Assembly (NCBI RefSeq): GCF_900156455.1
Contig: NZ_FTNQ01000001.1
Coordinates: 1,302,001-1,366,000 of the forward strand
Reading direction: 5' to 3'
DNA: 64,000 nt
Source: Microbacterium sp. RURRCA19A
GTDB taxonomy: Bacteria > Actinomycetota > Actinomycetes > Actinomycetales > Microbacteriaceae
The notes under the pieces are model-generated. The model was not told where the DNA came from and ran no database searches. It saw nothing but the letters and a program-made list of their open reading frames with translations. The position numbers were made by a program, and so were the translations under genes. This document shows, one piece after another, positions 25,942-33,958 of the stretch. Every line of letters begins with the position of its first letter. Within the stretch, counting starts at the first letter, position 1.

Positions 25942-27213
25942 CTACGGCGCTGGTAGATTTGCAATAACCTCGCGCACAGAATTCGTGGCATGACGCAACT
26001 CTTCATCGGGTAGATCCTGCGCAGCGCCGTGGAATACGTCGTTCCGGAGACGACGCAAACGGTGGAGTTCAGAGACCTGCGACTCGGGAAGCACGTCGTG
26101 CTCGGCAAGCTCCCGGATGATGGAGGGCAGCGACAATATTCGCGGGCCGTCATGACGGGCGAGACTGCGTAACCGCGACTCCAATGCGGCCCACGCGGCC
26201 ACAAACTCACCCAACGTTTCGACTGAGCCGGAAGACTGATGATCGTCTTCTCGCGACCGGCGCCGCGACGAAGAAGGCTGACGGGTCGACTTCGATGCAC
26301 GCAGATAAGCATCATATCGATCTCGGTCCCCAGTCAGCATCAGATCTGCGAGTTGCTCAGCGACAGGGCGTTGCTGAAAGTCTTCCTCCATAGAATCAAG
26401 ATAGGGTTCTACGGAGGCAATAGTCGCGAGATTCTCTTCCAACAGAAACCCAAAGAGTATATCTACTCTACCAAGAGCAGCGTCAGTAAATTCGCCCGCG
26501 AGAGGCGCGAGGCGGGCACGAAGGAACTCAGCGAGCTCGTAATGATCCTGGAATGGTGTCGCTGAGCTTGCTAGCCTAGCGTCGGTGGCCCTTTGCAGTT
26601 GTTCTAGCGCAATCTCCCCCGAGAGGACCAGTCCGTTCAACTGATCTAGGAGGGCGTACTCCGGGCCCGACAAGTCGCCGCCATAAGGTTTGTAGACCAG
26701 GTCATGTTCTACTTCCGACCATGCATGCATCAGAACAGAAGCAACTTGCACTTCTATCAATGCAGACGCATACCGCTCAGCCCCCTCGCTGAGCCGCGCC
26801 TCAGGCACACGGACACGAAAGTGCTTAGCCCCATACCCGGAGAACCTTGGGGACCGGGGGTCCGGCGGGGCAAGCGGGTCAGGGAAAGACTTCTCCGAAT
26901 CTACAGCGAAGAGCGCCCGGACTGCTCGCTCGACCTCCGCCATCTGACCCGGAAAATAGAGAGCAACTCGCACCCCGGCTAAGTCCACAATGTCGGCACG
27001 GATCGCGTCCGTCGAGACGTAGATGTTCTCCCTGTTTCGGGATTCAATCTTCGCCCTCAATCGACTCAACGACTTGGCGCGGCTCGTCACAATGGCACGC
27101 AAGCCCGAGCTGGATAACTCCGCTTCAAGCAGCGTCCGCGCCAGCGAACCTGCCGCTTCCCAATAGTCGAACTCCCTATCGTACTCGTCAAGAAATTCGT
27201 CGATTACGCCCAT
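25942..27213 (-). CDS. RelA/SpoT nucleotide-transferase domain fused to HEPN-like domain
   Basis: 423 residues from the ATG at 27213, chosen because GGAGG lies five bases upstream; in-frame starts at 27234 (ATG) and 27249 (TTG) lack this. Residues 45-175 carry RelA/SpoT synthetase features: basic SRAKSLSRLRAK, Asp77 and Arg82 in VDLAGVRV, SGYGAKH with Tyr127 and His131, and Glu154 in IEVQVASVLMHAW. Metal-binding Asp and Glu are kept, so pyrophosphate transfer is possible. A charged linker (about 305-330) leads to a helical tail with Arg390-NDVF-His395, an RX4H motif of HEPN RNases. It is the last gene of the leftward dcm operon. A toxin or effector role is inferred. Confidence 0.8.
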   Translation of the reverse strand: MGVIDEFLDEYDREFDYWEAAGSLARTLLEAELSSSGLRAIVTSRAKSLSRLRAKIESRNRENIYVSTDAIRADIVDLAGVRVALYFPGQMAEVERAVRALFAVDSEKSFPDPLAPPDPRSPRFSGYGAKHFRVRVPEARLSEGAERYASALIEVQVASVLMHAWSEVEHDLVYKPYGGDLSGPEYALLDQLNGLVLSGEIALEQLQRATDARLASSATPFQDHYELAEFLRARLAPLAGEFTDAALGRVDILFGFLLEENLATIASVEPYLDSMEEDFQQRPVAEQLADLMLTGDRDRYDAYLRASKSTRQPSSSRRRSREDDHQSSGSVETLGEFVAAWAALESRLRSLARHDGPRILSLPSIIRELAEHDVLPESQVSELHRLRRLRNDVFHGAAQDLPDEELRHATNSVREVIANLPAP

Positions 27214-27270
27214 CTGCGCCTCCAAGACGGACATTGGAAGGACAAGCAAATCCAGAGCCCGGCGCGCACC

Positions 27271-28932
27271 CTAGTGGCCGACCTCGTGATCAACACGCAA
27301 CTCCGACTCCGTTAAGCGGCGCACAAGATGCGAAACAATACTCAGTGCGTCTAAGCAATCCTGATAGGTGAACGCGCCCGACTCCTGGAGCGCCTGAATC
27401 TCTTCATGGGCAAGAGGGTTTCGGAAACCGGCGATTACGCCCATCGACAAGTGCTTTTGACCCTCTTCTATGTTCTTACTAGACGAAGCACCAAACTTCT
27501 TCAATGCTGCGTACTTTGCGAACACGCTGAGTTTGCCCTTGTCTGAACCAAAAGCCGAGACCACGACGTTGTACGCCTCGTCGACTGAGATGCCCGCCTT
27601 CGCTCTGGCGAGGTTGACGTATCGCTTTATTGCTTCCTGAACCGCTTGAAAGAAGTCCCCTCTTGCATACGCTTCCTTGGTCGACTCCTGGATCTCGGCG
27701 TGCAAGTGACGCCAAACGTACTCGGCATTCGGTGGCGCGATGCGATTGATCCCCTCAATAAGCTTGCCTTGTTGCTCCACCGTTAGATCGAGCTCGTCGG
27801 ACGTGATTCCCGCGACGAGATCTCTCACGGACTCCCGCTCCGTCGGCTGCTTAATGGAGTCAATCCAATCCTGAGTAGGCATACCGATCTTGGCTTCGCG
27901 ATCAATTCTTCTGGCGTCCGACCTTTTGCTTCGCCATTCCTGCGAGATGCGAGTCAAAAGTCGCTGGAGTGACTGCCGTAGCATCGCAGTCACGTCAGCC
28001 TCCCAGTCAACTGCGCGCCGGTCGGTAGCTATGACGTCATTGTCGACGTGATCGATGAAGTCAACTTCAAGGATGCCAGTCAGATAAGAGAACGCGTAGC
28101 TTGACTCGGATGCACCAAAGAACTCCGGCTCGTTCACGAGTCGCCCATTGGCATACAATGTGATGCCCCGCATCGTATTGCGAAGGGGTTTCTTTGCAGA
28201 CACAATCTTGCCACGGACGCCTTGCGAGCGCAGAAACTCGTCCTGCATCCCGAAGTCTCTCGGGAATTCCCAGGAAAACTCCTGCTCTACTGTTGCGAGT
28301 CGCAAGTCTGAGTTAACCCCAAACTCCTCACCGTTCGCCGCTTGCACAACGATTTGGAAGCCTGCATCGGAGTAGTCGAAAAGTCGAGAGAGACTCGCTG
28401 CCAGCCCAGCCGGATCGATTGGAGTTCGCCGCTTCAATGCGGACAGCACGACCGTCGTCCCGTGCGCCTCAGCCTCAGAGACGAGCGCCTGCTCGCTCGG
28501 CAGATACTCGCCGTCCGCTTCCATCATTGCGTCATAGGAGAGTGTAACTTTCACCCCTCGCGTCGACCCCGCCCTTGACGTGACCAGTTCTACATTCTTG
28601 CCAATGCCGAACAGTGCGAGCTTTCCCAGCCCTTTCTTCCCCGACACGCGTCGCGTTCCGCTTTCAGTTAGTTCCGAATTCAATGCCTTTCGCCGGTTTC
28701 TACCAATGCGCAAGTACTTGTCCGCCACGTCAGAGCGGGACATCCCGTGCCCATCGTCAGACACGCTTATCGAATCGACATGACCAACCAAGACGGTGAC
28801 ACGGCGGGCGTCCGCGTCGTAGGCGTTAGCTATCAACTCGGCGATGGCGTTAGGTAGATGCGAGTACATTCGGGCGCCTAGGTGGTCGACCGTCTGCGGA
28901 TCAAATGTCAGAACCAGCGCGTCTTCGGGCAT
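27271..28932 (-). CDS. GHKL (MORC/Hsp90-like) ATPase with HEPN-like C-terminal domain
   Basis: 553 residues from the ATG at 28932 (AAAGGA upstream, six bases after the dcm stop); a TTG at 28941 would overlap dcm. The GHKL fold is clear: N-box AELIANAYDADA (Glu32, Asn36), G1 SVSDDGHGM (Asp60, Gly63) and G2 RVSGKKGLGKLAL (residues 96-107). The middle region, with NDVIATDRRAVDWEA, resembles the transducer of MutL/MORC-type ATPases. The C-terminus (about 405-545) looks like the Ymh/TIGR02391 HEPN-like domain, including FFQAVQEAIKRYV and GFRNPLAHEE, where Arg504-NPLA-His509 is an RX4H motif. It probably senses or remodels DNA for the system. Confidence 0.82.
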   Translation of the reverse strand: MPEDALVLTFDPQTVDHLGARMYSHLPNAIAELIANAYDADARRVTVLVGHVDSISVSDDGHGMSRSDVADKYLRIGRNRRKALNSELTESGTRRVSGKKGLGKLALFGIGKNVELVTSRAGSTRGVKVTLSYDAMMEADGEYLPSEQALVSEAEAHGTTVVLSALKRRTPIDPAGLAASLSRLFDYSDAGFQIVVQAANGEEFGVNSDLRLATVEQEFSWEFPRDFGMQDEFLRSQGVRGKIVSAKKPLRNTMRGITLYANGRLVNEPEFFGASESSYAFSYLTGILEVDFIDHVDNDVIATDRRAVDWEADVTAMLRQSLQRLLTRISQEWRSKRSDARRIDREAKIGMPTQDWIDSIKQPTERESVRDLVAGITSDELDLTVEQQGKLIEGINRIAPPNAEYVWRHLHAEIQESTKEAYARGDFFQAVQEAIKRYVNLARAKAGISVDEAYNVVVSAFGSDKGKLSVFAKYAALKKFGASSSKNIEEGQKHLSMGVIAGFRNPLAHEEIQALQESGAFTYQDCLDALSIVSHLVRRLTESELRVDHEVGH

Positions 28933-28937
28933 GGCGT

Positions 28938-30029
28938 TCAAATCCTTTCGGACAGCATTCGTCCTATGGCAGCCCCAAGCGGAATCGGCACCGCATTCCC
29001 GATTTGACGCGCCACGGCCACCTTGGACCCCACGAATCGATGCCGCTGGGGGAACCCTTGAAGCAACGAAGCCTCATAGTGCGTGATAGCCCGGTTCTCG
29101 CTCGGGTGTAGGTAACGACCCTTCTCCGGTTTAAAGAACTCAGTGCGGATCGTGACTGCGGGGCGGTCCTCGCGTAGCCGACCCATGACATCGAACGACC
29201 CCGTCTTGTGTTTGACCCAGCACGGAGCCAACAGCGACTCGGGGAGGTCGCGTCGGCCGCCGCCCGGCGGTATTGCTTCAAATCGCTTCAACGAGAGTTC
29301 ACTGTACGATCTCGCCCAGTGAGTGTCGCGCGGCGCGAAAGCGCCCGGCACGTCTCTGCCTGCGACCTGAACAAACCCTGCGTCTCCGGGGTTACGGTCC
29401 GGCCGGAGTGGCACATTTTTTAGCGCCTCGCCAACTGTAACGTGCGCAGGAAGCCCAGTTTCGGGTCGAGCAGAATGCGTAGCAAGGGGGAACACCGGGG
29501 CCGGAACATCTCGGTGGTGCCCAATAAGCACGGATCGCTTTCTTGCCTGCGGGGCCCCGTAGTCAGCCGCGTTCAATACGCGATGTTCGAAGGCGTAGTC
29601 CGCCAGAAACTCGCCTTTCGAGGTGGCTTCAACGAATTGTTCGTATTGCGTCGACTTTGAGAAGGCGGCCACGTTCTCGACAACAAAATACATCGGTTGC
29701 GCCTTGATCAACGCGTGGGCGTAGTGACGCCAAAGATCGTTTCGCTCATCTTCGAGGTCACGCTTGCCGAGAGTTGAGAAACCCTGACACGGAGGCCCAC
29801 CGATGACGAGATCCACGCCAGAGGGGATGGAACTCTCGCGAAGCCACGATTGAATGGAGCCCGCGTACACGATGCCCGGCCCGAACGTGGCGGCGTAGGA
29901 GGCCGCAGCAGAGGTGTCCATTTCGACCGCCGCGACCGGGCGAAAACGCGATGATGCCTCGTGTAGGCCCGCTGAGAGCCCTCCAGCACCAGCGAACAGG
30001 TCGAGTACACGAATGGGCGACGGCTGCAT
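28938..30029 (-). CDS. C5-cytosine DNA methyltransferase
   Basis: 363 residues. Canonical 5mC motifs are in order: DLFAGAGGLSAG (motif I), GGPPCQGFS with catalytic Cys81 (IV), FVVENV (VI), QARKRSVLIG (VIII) and RQIGNAVP (X). The enzyme should transfer a methyl group from S-adenosylmethionine to cytosine in a specific site. The recognition region (about 175-320) is short and its target cannot be predicted. It is the first gene of the three-gene AT-richer operon and has no recognisable restriction endonuclease beside it. The GHKL and RelA-HEPN genes occupy the place of the restriction part. Confidence 0.93.
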   Translation of the reverse strand: MQPSPIRVLDLFAGAGGLSAGLHEASSRFRPVAAVEMDTSAAASYAATFGPGIVYAGSIQSWLRESSIPSGVDLVIGGPPCQGFSTLGKRDLEDERNDLWRHYAHALIKAQPMYFVVENVAAFSKSTQYEQFVEATSKGEFLADYAFEHRVLNAADYGAPQARKRSVLIGHHRDVPAPVFPLATHSARPETGLPAHVTVGEALKNVPLRPDRNPGDAGFVQVAGRDVPGAFAPRDTHWARSYSELSLKRFEAIPPGGGRRDLPESLLAPCWVKHKTGSFDVMGRLREDRPAVTIRTEFFKPEKGRYLHPSENRAITHYEASLLQGFPQRHRFVGSKVAVARQIGNAVPIPLGAAIGRMLSERI

Positions 30030-30399
30030 GTCCTGATCGTAGTGGGGAGTTTCCGCCTGGAAGGTGCTGCGGCCCGCCGGAACCGCAGCATTTGTGACGA
30101 AGCAGCATTAAACCTGCCGACCCGTTCGGCAATGCCTGCTGTGTCCCAAAGGCGAGGGTTCCAAGCAAACGGAGACGCTGCCGTTTCAGCACGCCAAAGC
30201 GGCTGCATTTCGCCCCTGTAACGACGCCGCAACAGTTCTGTGACGGCGGACTCTCCCGGATGAGCCAGCCAGAGTGAGCACATCGTTACCCCGCCGCCCC
30301 ACCGGGCGCGGTCCTGGGTAACGCCTCCTTCCTACGCTGGCGGCACGCCTCGCCGATGCGGGGCGCTGCACCTCCCCCATCGCTGACCGGAGGATCCCA
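30030..30399. other. Intergenic region between dcm and truncated narK
   Basis: A 370-base gap that must hold the leftward dcm promoter and the former narK promoter. A hairpin at 30065-30090 has perfect 8-bp arms TGCTGCGG / CCGCAGCA. Closer to narK, CGTTACC and GGTAACG form a spaced pair near 30284-30321, as might a nitrogen regulator site. The composition change from AT-richer to typical high GC falls at about 30290, which is taken as the right edge of the island. No credible gene was seen. Confidence 0.45.
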
Positions 30400-31440
30400 G
30401 TGACCGTCACCGACCCGCGCCCCGAAACCGCCACGCCGCCCCCGGCCGCAACCCAAGCCGAAGAGCTTAGACACCGCCCCGGCCGCTGGATCGACAACTG
30501 GAACCCCGAGAACGACACGCAGTGGAACGCCGTGGGCAAGGCCATCGCCGGCCGCAACCTGCGGTGGTCGATCTTCGCCGAGTTCCTCGGGTTCGTCGTG
30601 TGGCAGCTGTGGTCGGTCGTGGTGGTGTCGCTGCCCGCGGCGGGCTTCCAGCTGTCGACGGGTGAGATCTTCTGGCTCATCTCGATGCCGAGCCTGGTCG
30701 GGGCGACCCTGCGGATCCCCTACACGTTCATGGTTCCGCGCTTCGGCGGCCGTAACTGGACGATCGTGTCGGCCAGTCTCCTCCTCATCCCGACGATCGG
30801 GCTGGCCATCGCCGTCAGCAACCCGGCAACGCCCTTCGGCGTGCTCCTCCTGATCGCCGCCCTGGCCGGCTTCGGCGGCGGCAACTTCGCCAGCTCGATG
30901 TCGAACATCACGTTCTTCTACCCCGCGGCGCAGAAGGGCTACGCGCTCGGACTCAACGCCGCCGGCGGTAACCTCGGCGCCTCGGTCGCGCAGTTCGTCG
31001 TCCCGATCGTCATCACGGTCGGAGCCGCCGCGACCCTGAACCTGCCGCTCGCGGGCCTCATCTGGGTTCCGCTGATCCTCGTCGCGATGATCGGCGCGTA
31101 CTTCCGCATGGACAACCTCTCGGCGGCGAAGGCCGACATCGCGGCATCCCTCGCCGCTCTGAAAGAGCCGCACCTGTGGATCCTGTCGGTCCTCTATATC
31201 GGGACGTTCGGCTCGTTCATCGGCTTCGCGGGTGTCTTCCCGAAGCTGCTCGCCGATACCTCCCCCGACTTCACGGGCTTCACGATCGGCACGGCCACGG
31301 TGACCCTCGCGTTCCTCGGCGCCCTCGTCGGGTCGCTCGCCCGCCCCTACGGCGGCAAGCTCGCCGACCGCTTCGGCGGGACTCACATCACGATCGGCGC
31401 CTTCACGGCGATGGGGCTCGGCATCCTGAGTGTCATCCGA
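30400..31440 (+). pseudogene. narK: Nitrate/nitrite transporter NarK, C-terminally truncated
   Basis: About 345 residues of an MFS nitrate/nitrite transporter are readable from the GTG at 30400. The family signatures are GFGGGNFASSMSNITFFYP and AAGGNLGASVAQ, with about nine to ten membrane segments. After GAFTAMGLGILSVI near 31435 the protein homology ends. The open frame runs on to 31818 through Arg/Pro/His-rich sequence that reads through intergenic palindromes and into the tetR start. Functional NarK has 12 segments, so about 100 residues are missing. It faces away from the broken nitrate reductase at 24717-25466. Confidence 0.82.
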
Positions 31441-31513
31441 CACCTTGTCGACGCCTTCATCTCGCAGCCACTCGACCTATCCAGACACCCGTGCAGCAGC
31501 ACGACGCGGGCCG

Positions 31514-31587
31514 AACTCCTGAGTTTCGGAGCGAAACCTGTCCCGCCAGCCTTCTTCCGGCAGCCGGCCGCCGAATCCTCAGGAGTT
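31514..31587. repeat. Inverted repeat beyond narK break
   Basis: Arms AACTCCTGAG (31514-31523) and CTCAGGAGTT (31578-31587) enclose a 54-base centre. The words GAGCGAAAC and GTTTCGCTC occur at the edges as a second, shuffled pair. A CTCCGGAGCCCGGCAC word near 31703 is identical to one arm of the palindrome at 38189-38274. The stretch 31441-31814 contains only such repeats, with no gene beyond the open tail of narK. Confidence 0.55.
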
Positions 31588-31814
31588 TCGCTCGCGCCGC
31601 GGCCGACAGCAGTCAGACACAACCGGCGAGGTGTTCCGCGCTCCGGACCTACGCGGCTGTGCCCCGGACTGGGGCACCGTCCAGACCGAAACCCGCGGGA
31701 AGCCTCCGGAGCCCGGCACACGCCGCACGCGACACGCAACCGCACGCGGCGCACACCGCACACACGGCACTGTGCGCCCACCCCGCACCCCGCCACGGCC
31801 GTAGGCTTCCCCCC

Positions 31815-32483
31815 ATGACCGACGCCCCCGCCCCTCCCGGCCGCACCGCCGTGGTCGCCGCTGCGATCGCGCTCTTCGCCGAGCGCGGCTACGACCAGAC
31901 GTCGGTCGAGCAGATCGCGCAGGCCGCCGGGGTGTCGCGGTCGACGTTCTTCCGGCAGTTCGGGGGCAAGGAAGACGTCGTGTTCGCCGACCACGAGGTG
32001 CTCCTCGACGAGACGCGCACGTTCCTCTCCCAGCCCCACGCCGACCCGTGGGCCGCGGTGTGCGACGCGTCGATGCGTGTGTTCCGGCACTTCGCCGCCG
32101 ACCCCGAACTCGCCCGCCGCCGCTACGCGATCGTGCGCGAGGTCGCGGTGCTGCGCGACCGCGAGATCGTGACGGTGTTCCGGTACGAGCGCCTCTTCGA
32201 CGAGTATCTCCGCGAAGCGCTCCCCGGGCTCGACCCCCTGGATGCCGTCGGCTTCGCAGCTCTCGTCACCGCCGTGCACAACCATGTGCTGCGTCGGCTC
32301 ATGCGGGGCGCGCGGGTGCCGGCATCCACTCTCCGCCGTGCGCTCGACGACGTTCTCCGCCGGTACGGGGTGCACCCCGACGGCTCCGATGCCGCGGGCG
32401 ACGACCTCATCGTCGCGGCCTTCCCGCGCCGGATGCCCGCCGCCGAGGTCACCCGGCGCCTCCGCGCGAGCCTGCCGCACTAG
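31815..32483 (+). CDS. TetR-family transcriptional regulator
   Basis: 222 residues from the ATG at 31815. The N-terminal helix-turn-helix reads TSVEQIAQAAGVSRSTFFRQF (residues about 30-50) preceded by ALFAERGYDQ, the TetR signature. The remaining helical ligand domain is divergent. It lies 143 bases before an acyl-CoA dehydrogenase gene on the same strand, and TetR regulators are common next to such genes, so acyl-CoA or fatty-acid sensing is a fair guess. A long inverted repeat separates the two and probably ends this transcript. Confidence 0.87.
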   Translation: MTDAPAPPGRTAVVAAAIALFAERGYDQTSVEQIAQAAGVSRSTFFRQFGGKEDVVFADHEVLLDETRTFLSQPHADPWAAVCDASMRVFRHFAADPELARRRYAIVREVAVLRDREIVTVFRYERLFDEYLREALPGLDPLDAVGFAALVTAVHNHVLRRLMRGARVPASTLRRALDDVLRRYGVHPDGSDAAGDDLIVAAFPRRMPAAEVTRRLRASLPH

Positions 32484-32503
32484 CGCCGCGGGCACCCATC
32501 CCG

Positions 32504-32565
32504 GTCGAGTGTCCAAGACACGCCGTTGCGCACCGGCGCGATGCGGCGTGTCTTGGACACTCGAC
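32504..32565. repeat. Dispersed GTGTCC inverted repeat, perfect copy
   Basis: The best-preserved member of the family also seen at 1571-1717 and 57634-57691. Perfect 22-bp arms start GTCGAGTGTCCAAGACACG and enclose an 18-base centre. It lies 20 bases after the tetR stop, in the position of a terminator. No T-run follows. Confidence 0.82.
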
Positions 32566-32626
32566 CTGCAGAACCTCACCGACGCACCACATGACACCCA
32601 GTACCACGATGGGCGATACTGAGTAC

Positions 32627-33868
32627 ATGAGCACCGACGCCCAGCCCCGCACGCTCCCCGGCGAGCGCATCGCCTCGTACGACCTCCTCGGTCGCCGCGA
32701 CACCGACTACTACGCGGTGTTCGCCGACATCCCCGACGCCGACCGCGCCGCGTGGGACCGCGCCAAGACCTTCGTCGACCAGGTCGGCACCCGCATGCAG
32801 GCCGAATGGGATGCCGCGACCTACCCGATCGAGCTGCTCCGACGGATGGGCGAGCTCGAGCTCTTCACGGACGGCATCGAGCACCCCGACCTCCCCGCGT
32901 CCTCGCCCCTCGCGGCCGGCCTGGTGAACATGGAGGTGTCGCGCGGCGACGGATCGCTCGCCACCGCCCTCGCCGTGCAGGGCGGTCTGGCGCTGCGGAC
33001 GCTGGCGATGTTCGGCTCCCCGGAACAGCAGGAGCGCTGGCTGCAGCCGCTCGCCAACGGAACGGTGCTCGGCGCCTTCGCGCTCACCGAACCCGACCAC
33101 GGCTCCGACTCCGTCTCGCTCGAGACCACGGCGACGCGCACCGACGACGGCTGGTCGCTCAGCGGGACGAAGAAGTGGATCGGCAACGGCGCTTCCGGAG
33201 GCATCACGTTCGTCTGGGCCCGCGTGGATGCCGAGGGCGACGACGACCACGACAAGGTCCGCTGCTTCCTCGTCGAGCAGGACACCCCGGGTTACACGGG
33301 CACCGTGATCACGGGCAAGGTGTCGCTCCGTGGCATCCACCAGGCCCACATCGCGCTCGACGACGTGCGACTCCCCGCGGATGCCGTGCTCCCGGGCACC
33401 CACACCTTCAAGGACGCGTCGGCCGTGTTGTACGCCACGCGCTCGGGCGTGGCATGGTCCGCGCTCGGCCACGCGACCGCGTGCTACGAAGCCGCGCGGA
33501 CATATGCCACCGAGCGCATGCAGTTCGGCAAGCCCCTCGCGAAGTTCCAGATGGTGCAGGAACGCCTCGCGCAGATGCTCGACGAGCTCACCGCGATGCA
33601 GCTGTTCTGCCGCCGGCTGGCCGACCTCGAGACCTCCGGCGGACTCCGTCCCACGCAGGCCTCGCTGGCGAAGTACCACAACACCCGCGCGGCGCGCCGG
33701 GTCGCGGCGATCGCGCGCGACCTGCTCGGCGGCAACGGCATCCTCCTCGAGAACGGCGTCATGCAGCACATGGCCGATATCGAGGCGATCCACACGTACG
33801 AGGGCACCGAGAGCGTGCAGGCACTGCTGCTCGGCCGCGACATCACCGGGATGAGCGCGTTCGCCTGA
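32627..33868 (+). CDS. Acyl-CoA dehydrogenase (glutaryl-CoA dehydrogenase-like)
   Basis: 413 residues from the ATG at 32627. Flavin-site segment GAFALTEPDHGSDSVSLETT lies near residue 150, KKWIGNGASGG follows, and the catalytic glutamate is in IHTYEGTESVQALLLGRDITG. The YEGT form and the late position match glutaryl-CoA dehydrogenase and related enzymes, which oxidise acyl-CoA to enoyl-CoA with electrons going to ETF. Substrate remains open because several actinobacterial groups share this form. A GC-rich hairpin terminates the gene. Confidence 0.88.
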   Translation: MSTDAQPRTLPGERIASYDLLGRRDTDYYAVFADIPDADRAAWDRAKTFVDQVGTRMQAEWDAATYPIELLRRMGELELFTDGIEHPDLPASSPLAAGLVNMEVSRGDGSLATALAVQGGLALRTLAMFGSPEQQERWLQPLANGTVLGAFALTEPDHGSDSVSLETTATRTDDGWSLSGTKKWIGNGASGGITFVWARVDAEGDDDHDKVRCFLVEQDTPGYTGTVITGKVSLRGIHQAHIALDDVRLPADAVLPGTHTFKDASAVLYATRSGVAWSALGHATACYEAARTYATERMQFGKPLAKFQMVQERLAQMLDELTAMQLFCRRLADLETSGGLRPTQASLAKYHNTRAARRVAAIARDLLGGNGILLENGVMQHMADIEAIHTYEGTESVQALLLGRDITGMSAFA

Positions 33869-33882
33869 TCCCGGATGCCACG

Positions 33883-33907
33883 CCCCGGCGCCTAACCCGC
33901 GCCGGGG
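33883..33907 (+). terminator. Terminator after acyl-CoA dehydrogenase
   Basis: Perfect 9-bp arms CCCCGGCGC / GCGCCGGGG with a 7-base loop, 14 bases after the stop codon. Confidence 0.7.
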
Positions 33908-33958
33908 AACCGCGCAAGCCGCACGGGCCATGTCGGTGGCGCCCGCTACCTTCTGAAC

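Noticed and set aside
28938..30029. Classical type II restriction-modification pair
   Set aside because: No restriction endonuclease motif (PD-(D/E)XK, HNH, GIY-YIG) was found in either adjacent protein; the GHKL and RelA/HEPN assignments explain them better.
29708..30283. Minus-strand 191-codon frame upstream of and overlapping dcm
   Set aside because: About half overlaps dcm out of frame; the rest shows no family similarity I recognise and no convincing ribosome site.
25790..30290. Prophage or integrative element
   Set aside because: Composition suggests acquisition, but no integrase, transposase, phage gene or clear direct repeats at the edges were seen.
31440..31818. C-terminal 125 residues of the open narK frame as a novel domain
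   Set aside because: The segment is Arg/Pro/His/Thr-rich, reads through inverted repeats and overlaps the tetR start; it is run-on translation after truncation.
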